64,000 nucleotides of DNA, from the NCBI GenBank assembly GCA_028712475.1, contig JAQTQB010000007.1, positions 1 to 64,000 on the forward strand, given 5' to 3'. This DNA is from Verrucomicrobiales bacterium. Its GTDB lineage: Bacteria; Verrucomicrobiota; Verrucomicrobiia; Limisphaerales; UBA11358. Position numbers and translations under genes: made by a program. This document shows, piece by piece, positions 1 through 8,843 of the stretch; within the stretch, counting starts at the first letter, position 1; each line of letters begins with the position of its first letter. A model generated the notes under the pieces. The model saw nothing but the letters and a program-made list of their open reading frames with translations. It had not been told where the DNA came from and did not search any database.

Positions 1-241
1 GGCCGCCCGCATGATTGTATTTTATAAACATTTGCCGTGGGTGACTTGCAACAGGATTGCCCATTTTATTCAGTCCGTCAATGAAGAAATGCCATTTTAT
101 CATATTTTATGTTCGTATTATATGAACGGAAGTTGCGGCAGCGTATCGAAGAATCTCTTTCGTCGCTTAACAGAGGTTGTTCCGAAAGCGATTTGGTGAA
201 AGTGCGGGATTGCTAGGAAGACTTGATAGTTCGGTGGCGGC
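1..241. other. AT-rich left edge, no supported gene
   Basis: The first 200 bases are visibly richer in A+T than the rest of the window. A 62-codon frame at 11-199 on the plus strand has no recognisable motif and no ribosome binding site, so I do not call it a gene. I see no RNA gene here. Confidence 0.4.
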
Positions 242-847
242 TCATTTTTCATTGGACAGTTCCAATTCCAACTGTCGCCATTGCAAACCGTCCAGCAACG
301 CGGTTTCCGGCGGCGTATCCAGCCAGGTCATTGTGCGTAGCAACACCGCGCTGTCCATCCATAAACTCATCTGCCAGATCAGGCGCAGGCTGTTGAAAAA
401 CATTTAGCCCCAAACCCAATTGGTTTTTCTCGAAGGACTGGGCGGGTTCAATCCACGAACGGACTTGCTGTAATAATCGTTGGGCCACGTGGCTGGCCAG
501 CGGCAATAATCCAAAAAGCGTCTCGTCCCGCCCGGCAGCATAACCGAAGTGGCGCGGACATCTGGAGGCTGCCCAACAGTGCGCACAGAGTCCGGTTGGG
601 CGGGTGCCCGGAACCACTGTTGCCCGGTCGCGAGTTCATACTCCCACCACTCCAACCGCTGACCCTGCGGGCATTCCACCTGCGCCGCGCTTACATGGCT
701 GCATTTACAAGTTGTCGCACCTGGCCGCCATCATTTGCAGGCGGCGGTGGACGACCACCAGTTCAATCCCGGTTCCGCTGGGGAGACATTCGTCTGGCCC
801 TTTCTTGCGTCCCAGACGAACACATCAAATGTCCCGGAAAAGTGAAG
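242..847 (-). pseudogene. Decayed gene, two in-frame stops, family unknown
   Basis: One minus-strand frame is protein-like from 847 down to 242 but is interrupted by TGA at 731-733 and TAA at 404-406. The pieces read in order as a segment with FDVFVWDARKGQ, a middle segment with RLEWWEYELATGQQWFRAP, and a C-terminal segment starting MFFNSLRLIWQM and ending SNEK before a final TGA at 242-244. Between about 410 and 540 a neighbouring frame (with IEPAQSFEKNQLGL) looks more protein-like, so one or two frameshifts are also likely. I do not recognise the family. The conserved Trp-rich pieces and the broken frame suggest a recently inactivated gene, possibly from a mobile element. Confidence 0.5.
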
Positions 848-937
848 TCACGCCGTAATCAACTGTGAACTGAACTTGAAGTGTGTGTTAGTAATAAATG
901 AACAAACAATTTTTGTTGTCGTCATCTGAATGGAACT

Positions 938-960
938 GTTATTATTCTGACAATAATCAC
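938..960. promoter_or_regulatory. Imperfect palindrome, possible operator of the sugar locus
   Basis: A 23-bp near-symmetric sequence has half sites GTTATTATT and AATAATCAC around a CTGAC centre; 19 of 23 positions are self-complementary. It ends 67 bases before the first gene of the sugar-use locus and lies in an AT-rich gap typical of promoters. A transcription factor binding site is an inference. No regulator gene is adjacent; the nearest is the LacI-type regulator at 24995. Confidence 0.3.
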
Positions 961-1027
961 CTGTTCAATGTTCATAAAAGATAATCGGAAGCTTGGTGCC
1001 GTTGGACTGACGGATTGCTGACAAAAA

Positions 1028-2014
1028 ATGAACGTAATCCAAAAACTCATCCTGCTCTCGCTTCTTGCCGTCGCACCAGTGCGCGCCGCCGACTGCCAAA
1101 TCTTCGCCCGCTCCAATCTGGTTGCCTGGTGCATCGTGCCGTTCGATGCCAAGCAACGCGGGCCGGAAGCACGGGCACAGATGCTCGAACGCCTTGGTTT
1201 CAAAAACCTGGCCTACGACCGGCGGGCCAGAGACATCCCTGCCTTCGACGCGGAAGTGGCGGCGTTGAAGCAGCATGGCGTGGAAATGACCGCCTGGTGG
1301 TTTCCGGGAGCACTCGACGCCGATGCGCACACCATTTTGGACTGCATCAAGCGCAATAAAATCCACCCGCAACTGTGGATGAAGATCGAAAGCGGGCCGC
1401 ACCTGCGGCTGGACAAGGCTTTTGAAAAAACTCCCGAAGCGCAGGCGGCGCACGTCGAACGCATGGTCGCCAGCGTGAAACCCATTGCCGCCGAAGCCGC
1501 GAAACTCGGCTGCCAAGTCGGCCTCTACAATCACGGCGGCTGGTTTGGCGTGCCGGAAAACCAGATTGAAATCGTCAAGCGCCTCAAGCAGGACGGCGTG
1601 AACAACGCCGGCATCGTCTATACCCAGCATCACGGCTATGGCGAGATTGACCGCTTCGCCGAGTTGTTCCCCAACATGCAGCCTTACCTGCTCGCCATCT
1701 CGCTCCACGGCCTGACCAAGGACGGTGATTTGCAAAAAAACAGTCTGCGCAAAGCCCCGCTGGGCCAGGGCGAGGAAGACCTCCGGCTGCTGCGCATCGT
1801 CAAGGACAGTGGCTGGAGCGGCCCGGTCTGCATGCTTGGCGAAATGCCCAGCGCCGATGTCGAACTGCGCCTGCAGGATCATCTCGACGGCCTCGACTGG
1901 CTCGTGCCGCAGCTGGAAGGCAAACCGCCCGGCCCGCAGCCCGTGCCGCGTGCTTGGGAAAAACCCGCCGCGCCCCACGCCCCGCGCGAAGCTTCCGTTT
2001 CGGCAAGACTTTGA
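1028..2014 (+). CDS. Secreted sugar phosphate isomerase/epimerase-like TIM barrel protein
   Basis: The protein has 328 residues. Residues 1-20 form a signal peptide (hydrophobic LILLSLLAVAPV, then Ala-rich cleavage site), so it probably acts in the periplasm. The rest looks like a xylose isomerase-like (AP endonuclease 2 superfamily) barrel: beta strands end in acidic or His residues such as LWMKIESG, GLYNHGGWFG and CMLGEMPS, the usual places of metal ligands. A proline-rich tail after residue 300 is extra to the fold. It is the first gene of a run of same-strand sugar genes, with 58 bases to the next. Proteins of this class in Verrucomicrobiota and Planctomycetes are often secreted and uncharacterised, so the substrate is unknown. 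An epimerase or 3-keto-sugar role is possible. Confidence 0.6.
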   Translation: MNVIQKLILLSLLAVAPVRAADCQIFARSNLVAWCIVPFDAKQRGPEARAQMLERLGFKNLAYDRRARDIPAFDAEVAALKQHGVEMTAWWFPGALDADAHTILDCIKRNKIHPQLWMKIESGPHLRLDKAFEKTPEAQAAHVERMVASVKPIAAEAAKLGCQVGLYNHGGWFGVPENQIEIVKRLKQDGVNNAGIVYTQHHGYGEIDRFAELFPNMQPYLLAISLHGLTKDGDLQKNSLRKAPLGQGEEDLRLLRIVKDSGWSGPVCMLGEMPSADVELRLQDHLDGLDWLVPQLEGKPPGPQPVPRAWEKPAAPHAPREASVSARL

Positions 2015-2072
2015 ACAGCAGCATAAACGTTGTTTCATGAAGATAAAACCAACAAAAACATACTGATCATCA

Positions 2073-4652
2073 ATGAAAATAGATTTTTTAAGCGGACAGC
2101 GGTGGGCGTGGATGGTTGTGGCCGGCGGTCTCTGGGCGAGCACCGTTCAGGCGCGTCTGGACGTGCCGGTAGCCTACCCGGCGGCGGCCACAGAGAAGAC
2201 GATTTTATATGATCGCGTAACCTTGGAGATGAGCCTCAAGCCTTTTCGCTCCATGGAACCCAAAGCGGTGCGGGCGGTTTGCGCCGACCTTTTCCGGCAA
2301 TGGGAACCTTTGATCCGCCGCGCCAATGGCTGTGCGGTGATGCTCTGGACCGCTGACGGCAGCGAAATTCTGGATTACCAGGGCAGCCTCGATGGTGAAA
2401 TCCAGGCCGCCCAATATGTTGGGATCGGCAATCCGACCCAGAAGGCGCTGCAAAATGGCCCGCAAGGCAAAAGTCTCCATGAATGTCCGTGGCTCTATAT
2501 GGAAAACCCGCCGCGCGTCACCTACCGCTCGCTGAAAATGATTGTTGCCACGCTCAAAGAAGTTGGTCGGGAGATGACCGGCAAACCGGTGATTGTGGGT
2601 GCGACGTTTGATCCCGGTCCGGAGTTTGCGCCCTCCGACTTCAAATACAAACGGCATCCGGAAATCGCGATGGGCGACACCATGGGTTCAAAACAATGGG
2701 TTTCCTGCACCGCACGGCTCAAGGCGGATACGCGTCCTTATGCCGGTTTCCCCAAAGGCATTCCGGAAAACACGGCCTTCGGCACATTTCTCGGCCGGCA
2801 AAGCCAGCATTTCTTGAAAGACCTGGGATTTGATTACCTGTGGCTTTCCAACGGGTTTGGTTTCCTGCTTAACGGGTGGGACGTAAAAGGCATTTTATTC
2901 GACGGCAAACATTTTGACGCCGCCAGGGCCGGCGCCGCCCGTGAAGAAATTCTTTCCTTCTGGCGGGACTTCCGCAAGGAATGTCCGGACATACCGCTGG
3001 AGACGCGCGGCAGCAACCTCTCCACCGGTTCGGATTTGGCGAGCGGGGCTTCACCACTGGCCAGTATCTACCACGATGGATTCAAGGCGTCGCCGCCGCC
3101 GAACTCGCCGTGGGCGGCGCTGGATGGTGATTACGGTTTGGAACTTGTGGGCTGGCTCTCGCACATCGCCGACCTGCCGCCGGGAGATAAATTTCCGTTC
3201 CGCTTTTACACGCATGATCCCTGGTGGCTGAACAGCCCCTGGTTCGACCGCTACGGCCGCGAGCCGCACGACCTCTATCTGCCGCTGGCCCTGGCGCGCA
3301 TTAACGGCCGCGCCGAAGTCACTCCGCCAACCACTTTCAACGTGCTGACGGTGGATAATTCCTTTGGCCAGATGCCGGATCAATGTCCGCTGGAAGTGAT
3401 CCCCCATGTCCTGACCGCGATGCGTGATTACTCCGACGAACCGGGCCTGATGACGTGGATCTATCCGTTCAACGAAAATCACAAACTGGTCTTCGGCCCG
3501 GATCCGCGCCCGGCCGAACCTTTCTTCGACGATTGGTTCATGCGCAACGCGATGAACGCCGGCCTGCCGCTGAACGGGGTCGTCTCCACCGAAAACTTCC
3601 TTGGCTCCCTGGCCAGGAACGGCGAATTCTTTCGTCACACCGTTCTCATTTCGCCGGTGCCGGCGGCGGGGAGCGCGCTCGAAACCGCGCTGTTGAACTG
3701 CGTAAAAGACGGCCACCAGGTATTGCTTTATGGCCCCGTGAATCACGGCGGCAACCGGCTGCTGGATCTCCTGAATCTGAAAACCACCACGCCACTCGCC
3801 GGCAAATTAAACCTGACCTCGCCACTGGCGGGGGATGCTTACCGGCAAGGAACCCTCGCAACCACGCTGAACCATCGGGAAGTATTATCGGCCGGCGGCG
3901 TGGACACCGTGCTGGCGGAACCCGGCCGGACCGGTTGTGTTGTCGGCGCGACGGTTTCCGACGGCCAGCAAGAACGGGTTTATGCCGTGATGGCAAACCA
4001 GCCGCTCGGTGCCGACAGCGGCCGCATCGCGTGGGTGCGCGGGAGTTTTTCATGTTCCATCGGCAATGACCGGTTGCCCGTGCCGGACAATCCCGGACAA
4101 TTCTTCCCCTCGGAACTGCTGCTGCGGTGGATGCTGAACGGATTCGGATATGATTTTTACTGGGATAAATCCACGCCCCAAACCCGCAACCCCCTGGTCT
4201 TGGTGGCGCGGAGCGACAACGGCTTTTACTTCTCCGGCTACTGTCCCTCAACCGCCGTCAAATTGCGTCTGCGTTTTCCCCAAGGCGCACCCCTCATGAC
4301 GGGCTGCGAAACCCTGTTGGAAGACGGCCGCGCCACGTATTATATGCCGCGCGCCTGGCATCATGAAGCGCGGTGCTTTGTGGAGGGACAGACGGACGGC
4401 GAAATTTCCTGCACGGAGCGTCATTCGGGCGAGGTTGGCATTGAGCGGCGGCTGCAGTTAAACGGGCTGAAAAACGCCACGGTGAACTTTTATCCGCCGG
4501 CTCATGCAAAAGGGAAAAAAGTCACCATGATGGGAACGAACATGACGGTGTCGGCAGCACACGGCGAGAAATTATTGCCCTACGAAATCACGGATGCTGG
4601 CCGCTGCCTGACCATCCGGAACGTCACCGGCGCGCTTCTTATCTCCTGGTAA
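2073..4652 (+). CDS. Large secreted protein, possible glycoside hydrolase of unknown family
   Basis: This is an 859-residue protein with a signal peptide (hydrophobic WAWMVVAGGLWAS, cleavage near VQA-R). I do not recognise a named family. The first 500 residues are rich in aromatic and acidic residues (DPGPEF, FYTHDPWWLNSPWFDRYG, WIYPFNENHK), as in a TIM-barrel glycosidase. A middle part (HTVLISPVPAAG, then DGHQVLLYGPVNHGG) resembles the GATase-like domain that follows the barrel in GH42-type enzymes. The C-terminus (from about residue 680) looks like beta-sandwich. It sits between a secreted sugar isomerase-like gene and a GH5-like hydrolase, which supports a role in polysaccharide breakdown. 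Catalytic residues cannot be assigned by eye. Confidence 0.5.
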   Translation: MKIDFLSGQRWAWMVVAGGLWASTVQARLDVPVAYPAAATEKTILYDRVTLEMSLKPFRSMEPKAVRAVCADLFRQWEPLIRRANGCAVMLWTADGSEILDYQGSLDGEIQAAQYVGIGNPTQKALQNGPQGKSLHECPWLYMENPPRVTYRSLKMIVATLKEVGREMTGKPVIVGATFDPGPEFAPSDFKYKRHPEIAMGDTMGSKQWVSCTARLKADTRPYAGFPKGIPENTAFGTFLGRQSQHFLKDLGFDYLWLSNGFGFLLNGWDVKGILFDGKHFDAARAGAAREEILSFWRDFRKECPDIPLETRGSNLSTGSDLASGASPLASIYHDGFKASPPPNSPWAALDGDYGLELVGWLSHIADLPPGDKFPFRFYTHDPWWLNSPWFDRYGREPHDLYLPLALARINGRAEVTPPTTFNVLTVDNSFGQMPDQCPLEVIPHVLTAMRDYSDEPGLMTWIYPFNENHKLVFGPDPRPAEPFFDDWFMRNAMNAGLPLNGVVSTENFLGSLARNGEFFRHTVLISPVPAAGSALETALLNCVKDGHQVLLYGPVNHGGNRLLDLLNLKTTTPLAGKLNLTSPLAGDAYRQGTLATTLNHREVLSAGGVDTVLAEPGRTGCVVGATVSDGQQERVYAVMANQPLGADSGRIAWVRGSFSCSIGNDRLPVPDNPGQFFPSELLLRWMLNGFGYDFYWDKSTPQTRNPLVLVARSDNGFYFSGYCPSTAVKLRLRFPQGAPLMTGCETLLEDGRATYYMPRAWHHEARCFVEGQTDGEISCTERHSGEVGIERRLQLNGLKNATVNFYPPAHAKGKKVTMMGTNMTVSAAHGEKLLPYEITDAGRCLTIRNVTGALLISW

Positions 4653-4802
4653 GAAGCGTGTTTGCAGCTTGCATGGCGAAACCAGCCATAATCAGCGGCG
4701 CAACGAGCGCACTGTTTGACCCGCTGCCGCCGCGCCCGTGCCGTTGGCTGCATTGTAACGCGGTGAACAGGACGGAATCATAATCCGTCAACTTGCAAAA
4801 CT

Positions 4803-5999
4803 ATGAACCGTCGAAAATTTATTTCAACGACTTCCGCGGCGCTGGCGGCGGGCGCGGTGCTGCCGGGAATTGCCTTGGGCGCCAATCCCGACGACCGGCT
4901 GATGCGGCATCGCTTCGGTCTCAACTACGTTCCTTCGAAAAACTGGGCGTTTTCCTGGAATGACTGGAAGCCGGGGGACATCGCGCGCGACTTCGACTCC
5001 ATCGCCGCGATCGGCGCAGACCATATTCGCATGACGCTCATCTGGCCGTGGTTCCAGCCCAATCCAATTATCGTCAGCCCCGCCCATCTCGACCGCTTGG
5101 AAGAACTGATGCGCCTGGCCAACGAGCGAAAACTGGATGTCCTGGTGACACTCTATACCGGATGGCTGAGCGGTTACGCCTTCAAGCCGCCTTATCTTGA
5201 GGCGGCGGATTTTTACAGCGACCCCAAATGGAAGCCCGTTCGGGATTTGCTTCTATTGGAAGTTAGCAAACGGTTGAAACCGCATCCCAACTTCCTCGGC
5301 TTTGACTTGGGGAACGAGATCAACTGTTGCTGGAAAGGCTCCCCAACGGCGGCGGGGGACGCTTGGATGGATGACGTTTTCAAGCAGATGCACGATCAGG
5401 CTCCGGACCGCATCCATGTGAACGGGGTGGATCACGGCCCCTTCTTCCGGGTGGATACGTTCTCACCCGAGGCATTGGTGGCCCAGCAGGACATCGTTGC
5501 CCTGCATTGCTGGCCCCAATGGACGGGCGCAAAGAAGTATGGCTCCTACATGGACACGCCCTCCATTCAATTGCAGTCTGCGATGGCCGCTCTGGCGCGC
5601 AGTTATGGCAACGCGCCCGCCAAGCCCGTCTGGGTTCAGGAGTTCGGACTTAGCCCCAATCCCGACGTGGCTGATTTTCCCAAGTGGCTGGAGCTGGTGG
5701 TCACCAGCGGCATTGCAGGCGGAGTCAGTTGGTTCACCTGGTGGAAAAGTCATGATGTGGAAAGACAATTCCAATTCAGCTCCGAACAATACACCCGCGG
5801 GCTGATAACCGTGGAAAACAAGATCAAGGAGCAGGGCTTCATGTTCAAGCGTCTGGCGGACGCCTACCGTGGCAAGGCGGTGAATATTCCAAAAAAATCG
5901 CCGCCGCCGCCGCCCGCCCGGCGCACCGATGAAACCACCTGGCAATGGATGCTGGACTGGATGGAATGGAAGGCAAATAATCTGCCCACCCGGAAATAA
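4803..5999 (+). CDS. TAT-exported GH5-like glycoside hydrolase (cellulase/mannanase superfamily)
   Basis: A twin-arginine leader (MNRRKFISTTSAALAAGA) starts this 398-residue protein. The body is a clan GH-A TIM barrel: the acid/base is expected at Glu172 in DLGNEIN and the nucleophile at Glu280 in VWVQEFG, at the ends of strands 4 and 7. FTWWKS near residue 310 gives the usual strand-8 Trp. The protein ends with a proline stretch and a Trp-rich tail. The family acts on beta-mannans, cellulose or related glycans. The neighbouring mannose-6-phosphate isomerase gene makes a mannoside substrate attractive, but that is inference. The gap to the upstream gene is 150 bases, so it may have its own promoter. 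Confidence 0.75.
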   Translation: MNRRKFISTTSAALAAGAVLPGIALGANPDDRLMRHRFGLNYVPSKNWAFSWNDWKPGDIARDFDSIAAIGADHIRMTLIWPWFQPNPIIVSPAHLDRLEELMRLANERKLDVLVTLYTGWLSGYAFKPPYLEAADFYSDPKWKPVRDLLLLEVSKRLKPHPNFLGFDLGNEINCCWKGSPTAAGDAWMDDVFKQMHDQAPDRIHVNGVDHGPFFRVDTFSPEALVAQQDIVALHCWPQWTGAKKYGSYMDTPSIQLQSAMAALARSYGNAPAKPVWVQEFGLSPNPDVADFPKWLELVVTSGIAGGVSWFTWWKSHDVERQFQFSSEQYTRGLITVENKIKEQGFMFKRLADAYRGKAVNIPKKSPPPPPARRTDETTWQWMLDWMEWKANNLPTRK

Positions 6000-6020
6000 C
6001 CGCAGGCAAAACACTATCAA

Positions 6021-7355
6021 ATGATCGCAGATAAAACACAAACACTCTCTATTTCCACCCCGCCGGCGGTGGTCTCGCAAACGGTCGGACGTTTCCGCTG
6101 GGCCATTCTCGGCGTGCTGTTTTGCGCGACCACCATCAACTACATGGACCGGTTTCTCCTCGGCGTGCTCAAGCCGACGATTGTTCAGGATTTGCACTGG
6201 ACCGAGACCGATTACGCCAACGTCGTCTTTTGTTTTCAGCTCGCCTACGCCATCGGCCTCATCACGGTGAGCCGCGTGGTGGATCGCATCGGTGTGCGCT
6301 GGGGCATGGCGTTGGTGGTCGGCATGTGCGCCATCGCCGCCGCGAGCCACAGCTTTGTGAGTTCGGTCATGGGCTTTTGTCTCGCGCGTTTTGCGCTGGG
6401 CATCGGCGAGTCCGGCACCTGGCCGGGCTGCGCGAAAACGGTGAGCGAATGGTTTCCGCGCAAGGAACGCGCCGTGGGCATGGGCGTGGTGAACGCCGGC
6501 TCTTCCGTGGGCGCCACCATAACGCCGCTGGTCGTGCCGCTCATCTTGAAACTGGTCGCGTGGCCGTTTGTTTTTCTGTTCACGGCGACGCTGGACTTGA
6601 TCTGGCTTTGCGTCTGGCTGCTGGGTTATCGCAGTCCCGACCGGCATCCGTGGCTGAAGACATCGGAACTCGCCTACATCCACAGCGATCCGAATCCGCC
6701 TCAAGGGAAAGTCTCCTGGCTTCAATTATTTCGTCATCGTCAGACGTGGGCCTTCCTGCTCGCCAAGGGGTTGAGCGACCCGATCTGGTGGTTCTATCTG
6801 TTTTGGGTGCCCGGCTTTCTGGCGAAGCAATACAACCTCACTGCCGCGTCCGCCGCATCGTCCGCAGCGGCGATGGCGCTGCCCGTCATGGTCATCTACA
6901 TCATGGCGGACACCGGCAGCATCACGGGCGGCTGGCTCTCAATGCGGCTGATCGGCCGGGGCTGGAGCATCAACGCGGCCCGCAAGACGGTGATGCTCGG
7001 CTGCGCGCTGTGCGTCACTCCGGTCTTTCTGGTCTCACGGCAAATTGGTTTGTGGCCGTCGGTTTTTCTCATCGGACTGGCGGCGGCGGCGCATCTTGGT
7101 TTTTCAGCCAACCTGTTCACCGTGGCGACCGACACCGTGCCCAGGCACGCGGTCAGTTCCGTGGCGGGCATCGGCGGCATGGCGGCGGCGGTCGGCGGAA
7201 TGTTCATTGCCAAGCTCGTCGGCTACGTGCTCGACACCACGCACAGCTATGTGATTCCGTTCGCCATCGCCTCGTGTGTGTATCTCGTGGCGCTGGGAAT
7301 TCTGCATCTGCTGCTGCCGCAACTCGAGCCGATGAAACTGGAGGAGGCCGAATGA
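6021..7355 (+). CDS. MFS transporter, ACS (hexuronate/sugar acid) type
   Basis: The 444-residue protein has about 12 hydrophobic segments. The first loop carries NYMDRFLLGVLKP, the usual N-terminal signature of the anion:cation symporter (ExuT/GudP-like) branch of the major facilitator superfamily. GIGESGTWPGCAKTVSEW is the typical helix 4-5 motif with the conserved Arg/Trp context. It acts in the inner membrane, importing a sugar acid or small glycoside. It starts 21 bases after the GH5-like gene, and its stop overlaps the mannose-6-phosphate isomerase start (ATGA), so it is translated within the same operon. Confidence 0.85.
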   Translation: MIADKTQTLSISTPPAVVSQTVGRFRWAILGVLFCATTINYMDRFLLGVLKPTIVQDLHWTETDYANVVFCFQLAYAIGLITVSRVVDRIGVRWGMALVVGMCAIAAASHSFVSSVMGFCLARFALGIGESGTWPGCAKTVSEWFPRKERAVGMGVVNAGSSVGATITPLVVPLILKLVAWPFVFLFTATLDLIWLCVWLLGYRSPDRHPWLKTSELAYIHSDPNPPQGKVSWLQLFRHRQTWAFLLAKGLSDPIWWFYLFWVPGFLAKQYNLTAASAASSAAAMALPVMVIYIMADTGSITGGWLSMRLIGRGWSINAARKTVMLGCALCVTPVFLVSRQIGLWPSVFLIGLAAAAHLGFSANLFTVATDTVPRHAVSSVAGIGGMAAAVGGMFIAKLVGYVLDTTHSYVIPFAIASCVYLVALGILHLLLPQLEPMKLEEAE

Positions 7356-8476
7356 ACGCGCATCGGGGAAAAATTCTCCGTCTGCCGCCGAACCGTGTCT
7401 GGCGCACTTACTCCGGCGGATTCATGCTGGACCGCATGGAAGGCCGCACCGCGCCCGCCGACGGGCCGTTTCCCGAAGACTGGCTTGGCTCGACCGTGCG
7501 CGCGATCAACCCCGACCGCGACGCGAAGGAAGAGGGGCTGGCGCGCGTGATTTTCTCCGGCGGCGAAGCGGTGCTGGCCGATCTGGTTGCCGCCGACCCG
7601 GAATATTTTCTCGGCGCGGCGCACGTCAAGCGTTTCGGCACGAACCCGATGGTGCTGGTAAAGTATCTGGACTCGGCGGTGCGCCTGCCGTTTCAAGTGC
7701 ATCCCACCGTGGAATTTTCCCGCAAGCATCTCAACGCCGAAAGCGGCAAGACCGAGGCCTATTACATCCTGAGCACCCGGCCGGAAGTGACCGAACCATT
7801 TATCTATCTCGGTTTTCAACGGCCACCGGGCCGTCAGGAGCTGCGGCGCATGATCGTGGAGCAGGACATCACCGCGATGGAACAGTGCTTTGACAAAATC
7901 CCCGTAAAGCCCGGCGACGTGTATGTGGTTCCAGGCGGACTGCCGCACGCCATCGGCGGCGGCGTGCTCATGGTGGAGGTGATGGAGCCGACGGATTTCG
8001 TGGCGCGGGTGGAATTCAACGTCGCCGGCCGGATCATCCCGGAGTCCGCGCGGTTCATGGGTCGGGGCTTGGATTTTTGTCTGGATTTATTTTCGTTTGA
8101 GCCGCTGCCGGTTTCCGCCGTGCAAGCGCGCTGGCGCTGCCAGCCGCGCGTTTTTGCGGAAAGCCCCGGCGTGCGCCGTGAGGCGTTGGTGGATGCATGC
8201 GTGACCGACCGATTCAAGGTGTTCCGGACTGTCCTGACCGGCAACTCACCGTGGCAAGCCATGGGTTTTACCATATTACTTGTCGTGGACGGCGCCTGCA
8301 CGGTTGCAACTCCCCAGGAGGAAATCCATCTGTCGCGGTTCGACCGGATTTTAATTCCTCATGGGATGACTCAACTGCACCTTAGTCCCACCGAGCCTAC
8401 GGTATTGCTTGAATGTTTGCCGCCGGAAAACAGCAAAGTATATTCGGATAAAGTCCCCGGGGTGCCGGCGAGTTGA
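7352..8476 (+). CDS. manA: Class I mannose-6-phosphate isomerase
   Basis: The start is the ATG at 7352, which overlaps the transporter stop by four bases; the same frame is open far upstream but only as antisense-free filler inside the transporter gene. The 374-residue cupin protein shows the type I phosphomannose isomerase zinc ligands: Gln115 and His117 in PFQVHP, Glu135 in GKTEAYY, and His199 in VPGGLPHAIGGG. It interconverts mannose 6-phosphate and fructose 6-phosphate in the cytoplasm. In this operon it would feed imported sugar into glycolysis. The N-terminus (VWRTYSGG) is characteristic of short bacterial homologues rather than E. coli ManA, so a related sugar phosphate cannot be excluded. 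Confidence 0.8.
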   Translation: MNAHRGKILRLPPNRVWRTYSGGFMLDRMEGRTAPADGPFPEDWLGSTVRAINPDRDAKEEGLARVIFSGGEAVLADLVAADPEYFLGAAHVKRFGTNPMVLVKYLDSAVRLPFQVHPTVEFSRKHLNAESGKTEAYYILSTRPEVTEPFIYLGFQRPPGRQELRRMIVEQDITAMEQCFDKIPVKPGDVYVVPGGLPHAIGGGVLMVEVMEPTDFVARVEFNVAGRIIPESARFMGRGLDFCLDLFSFEPLPVSAVQARWRCQPRVFAESPGVRREALVDACVTDRFKVFRTVLTGNSPWQAMGFTILLVVDGACTVATPQEEIHLSRFDRILIPHGMTQLHLSPTEPTVLLECLPPENSKVYSDKVPGVPAS

Positions 8477-8832
8477 TGAAAATATTCATCCAGATTGATC
8501 TCATGAGCATGAATCAAAAAAGAGACAATGCAGTCATCGCTGATCCAAGAATCCCGACCCGTCGCACGGCGCTAAAGCTGTCGGCGGTTGATCGGTCTGC
8601 AGTTCAAATATTACGCGCCCTCGACGATAGCTGGCGCAGCATCCAGAATATCACCTTTCGCAAGATTGTTTACGACGGCACCAAGGACTCGCTGATAGCA
8701 GGCAAGGGCCCCGACCAAATGATGCAGGGCGTGGTCGTCGAAGGACTGAAGCTCAACGGCAAACCGGTCCTGAAGGCCGAAGACGAGAACATCGTCATCG
8801 GCAAGTTTGTGTCCGGGGTTGAGTTCAAATAA
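8476..8832 (+). CDS. Short protein resembling the C-terminus of a beta-helix glycosidase, probably a remnant
   Basis: The ATG at 8476 overlaps the last base of the isomerase gene. The second half (NITFRKIVYDGTKDSLIAGK, then GVVVEGLKLNGKPV and NIVIGKFVSGVEFK) has the spacing of the last coils of a right-handed beta-helix as found at the end of secreted GH28-like proteins. The first 45 residues do not fit that pattern and there is no signal peptide. A complete beta-helix enzyme would need several hundred more residues upstream. I read this as a 3' fragment of a lost polysaccharide-degrading enzyme, which may still be translated by coupling. Confidence 0.5.
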   Translation: MKIFIQIDLMSMNQKRDNAVIADPRIPTRRTALKLSAVDRSAVQILRALDDSWRSIQNITFRKIVYDGTKDSLIAGKGPDQMMQGVVVEGLKLNGKPVLKAEDENIVIGKFVSGVEFK

Positions 8833-8843
8833 CATCTGGCATC

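Noticed and set aside
6122-7351. Long frame in front of the mannose-6-phosphate isomerase start
   Set aside because: It lies inside the MFS transporter gene in another frame and reads as Arg/His-rich filler; the true isomerase start is the ATG at 7352.
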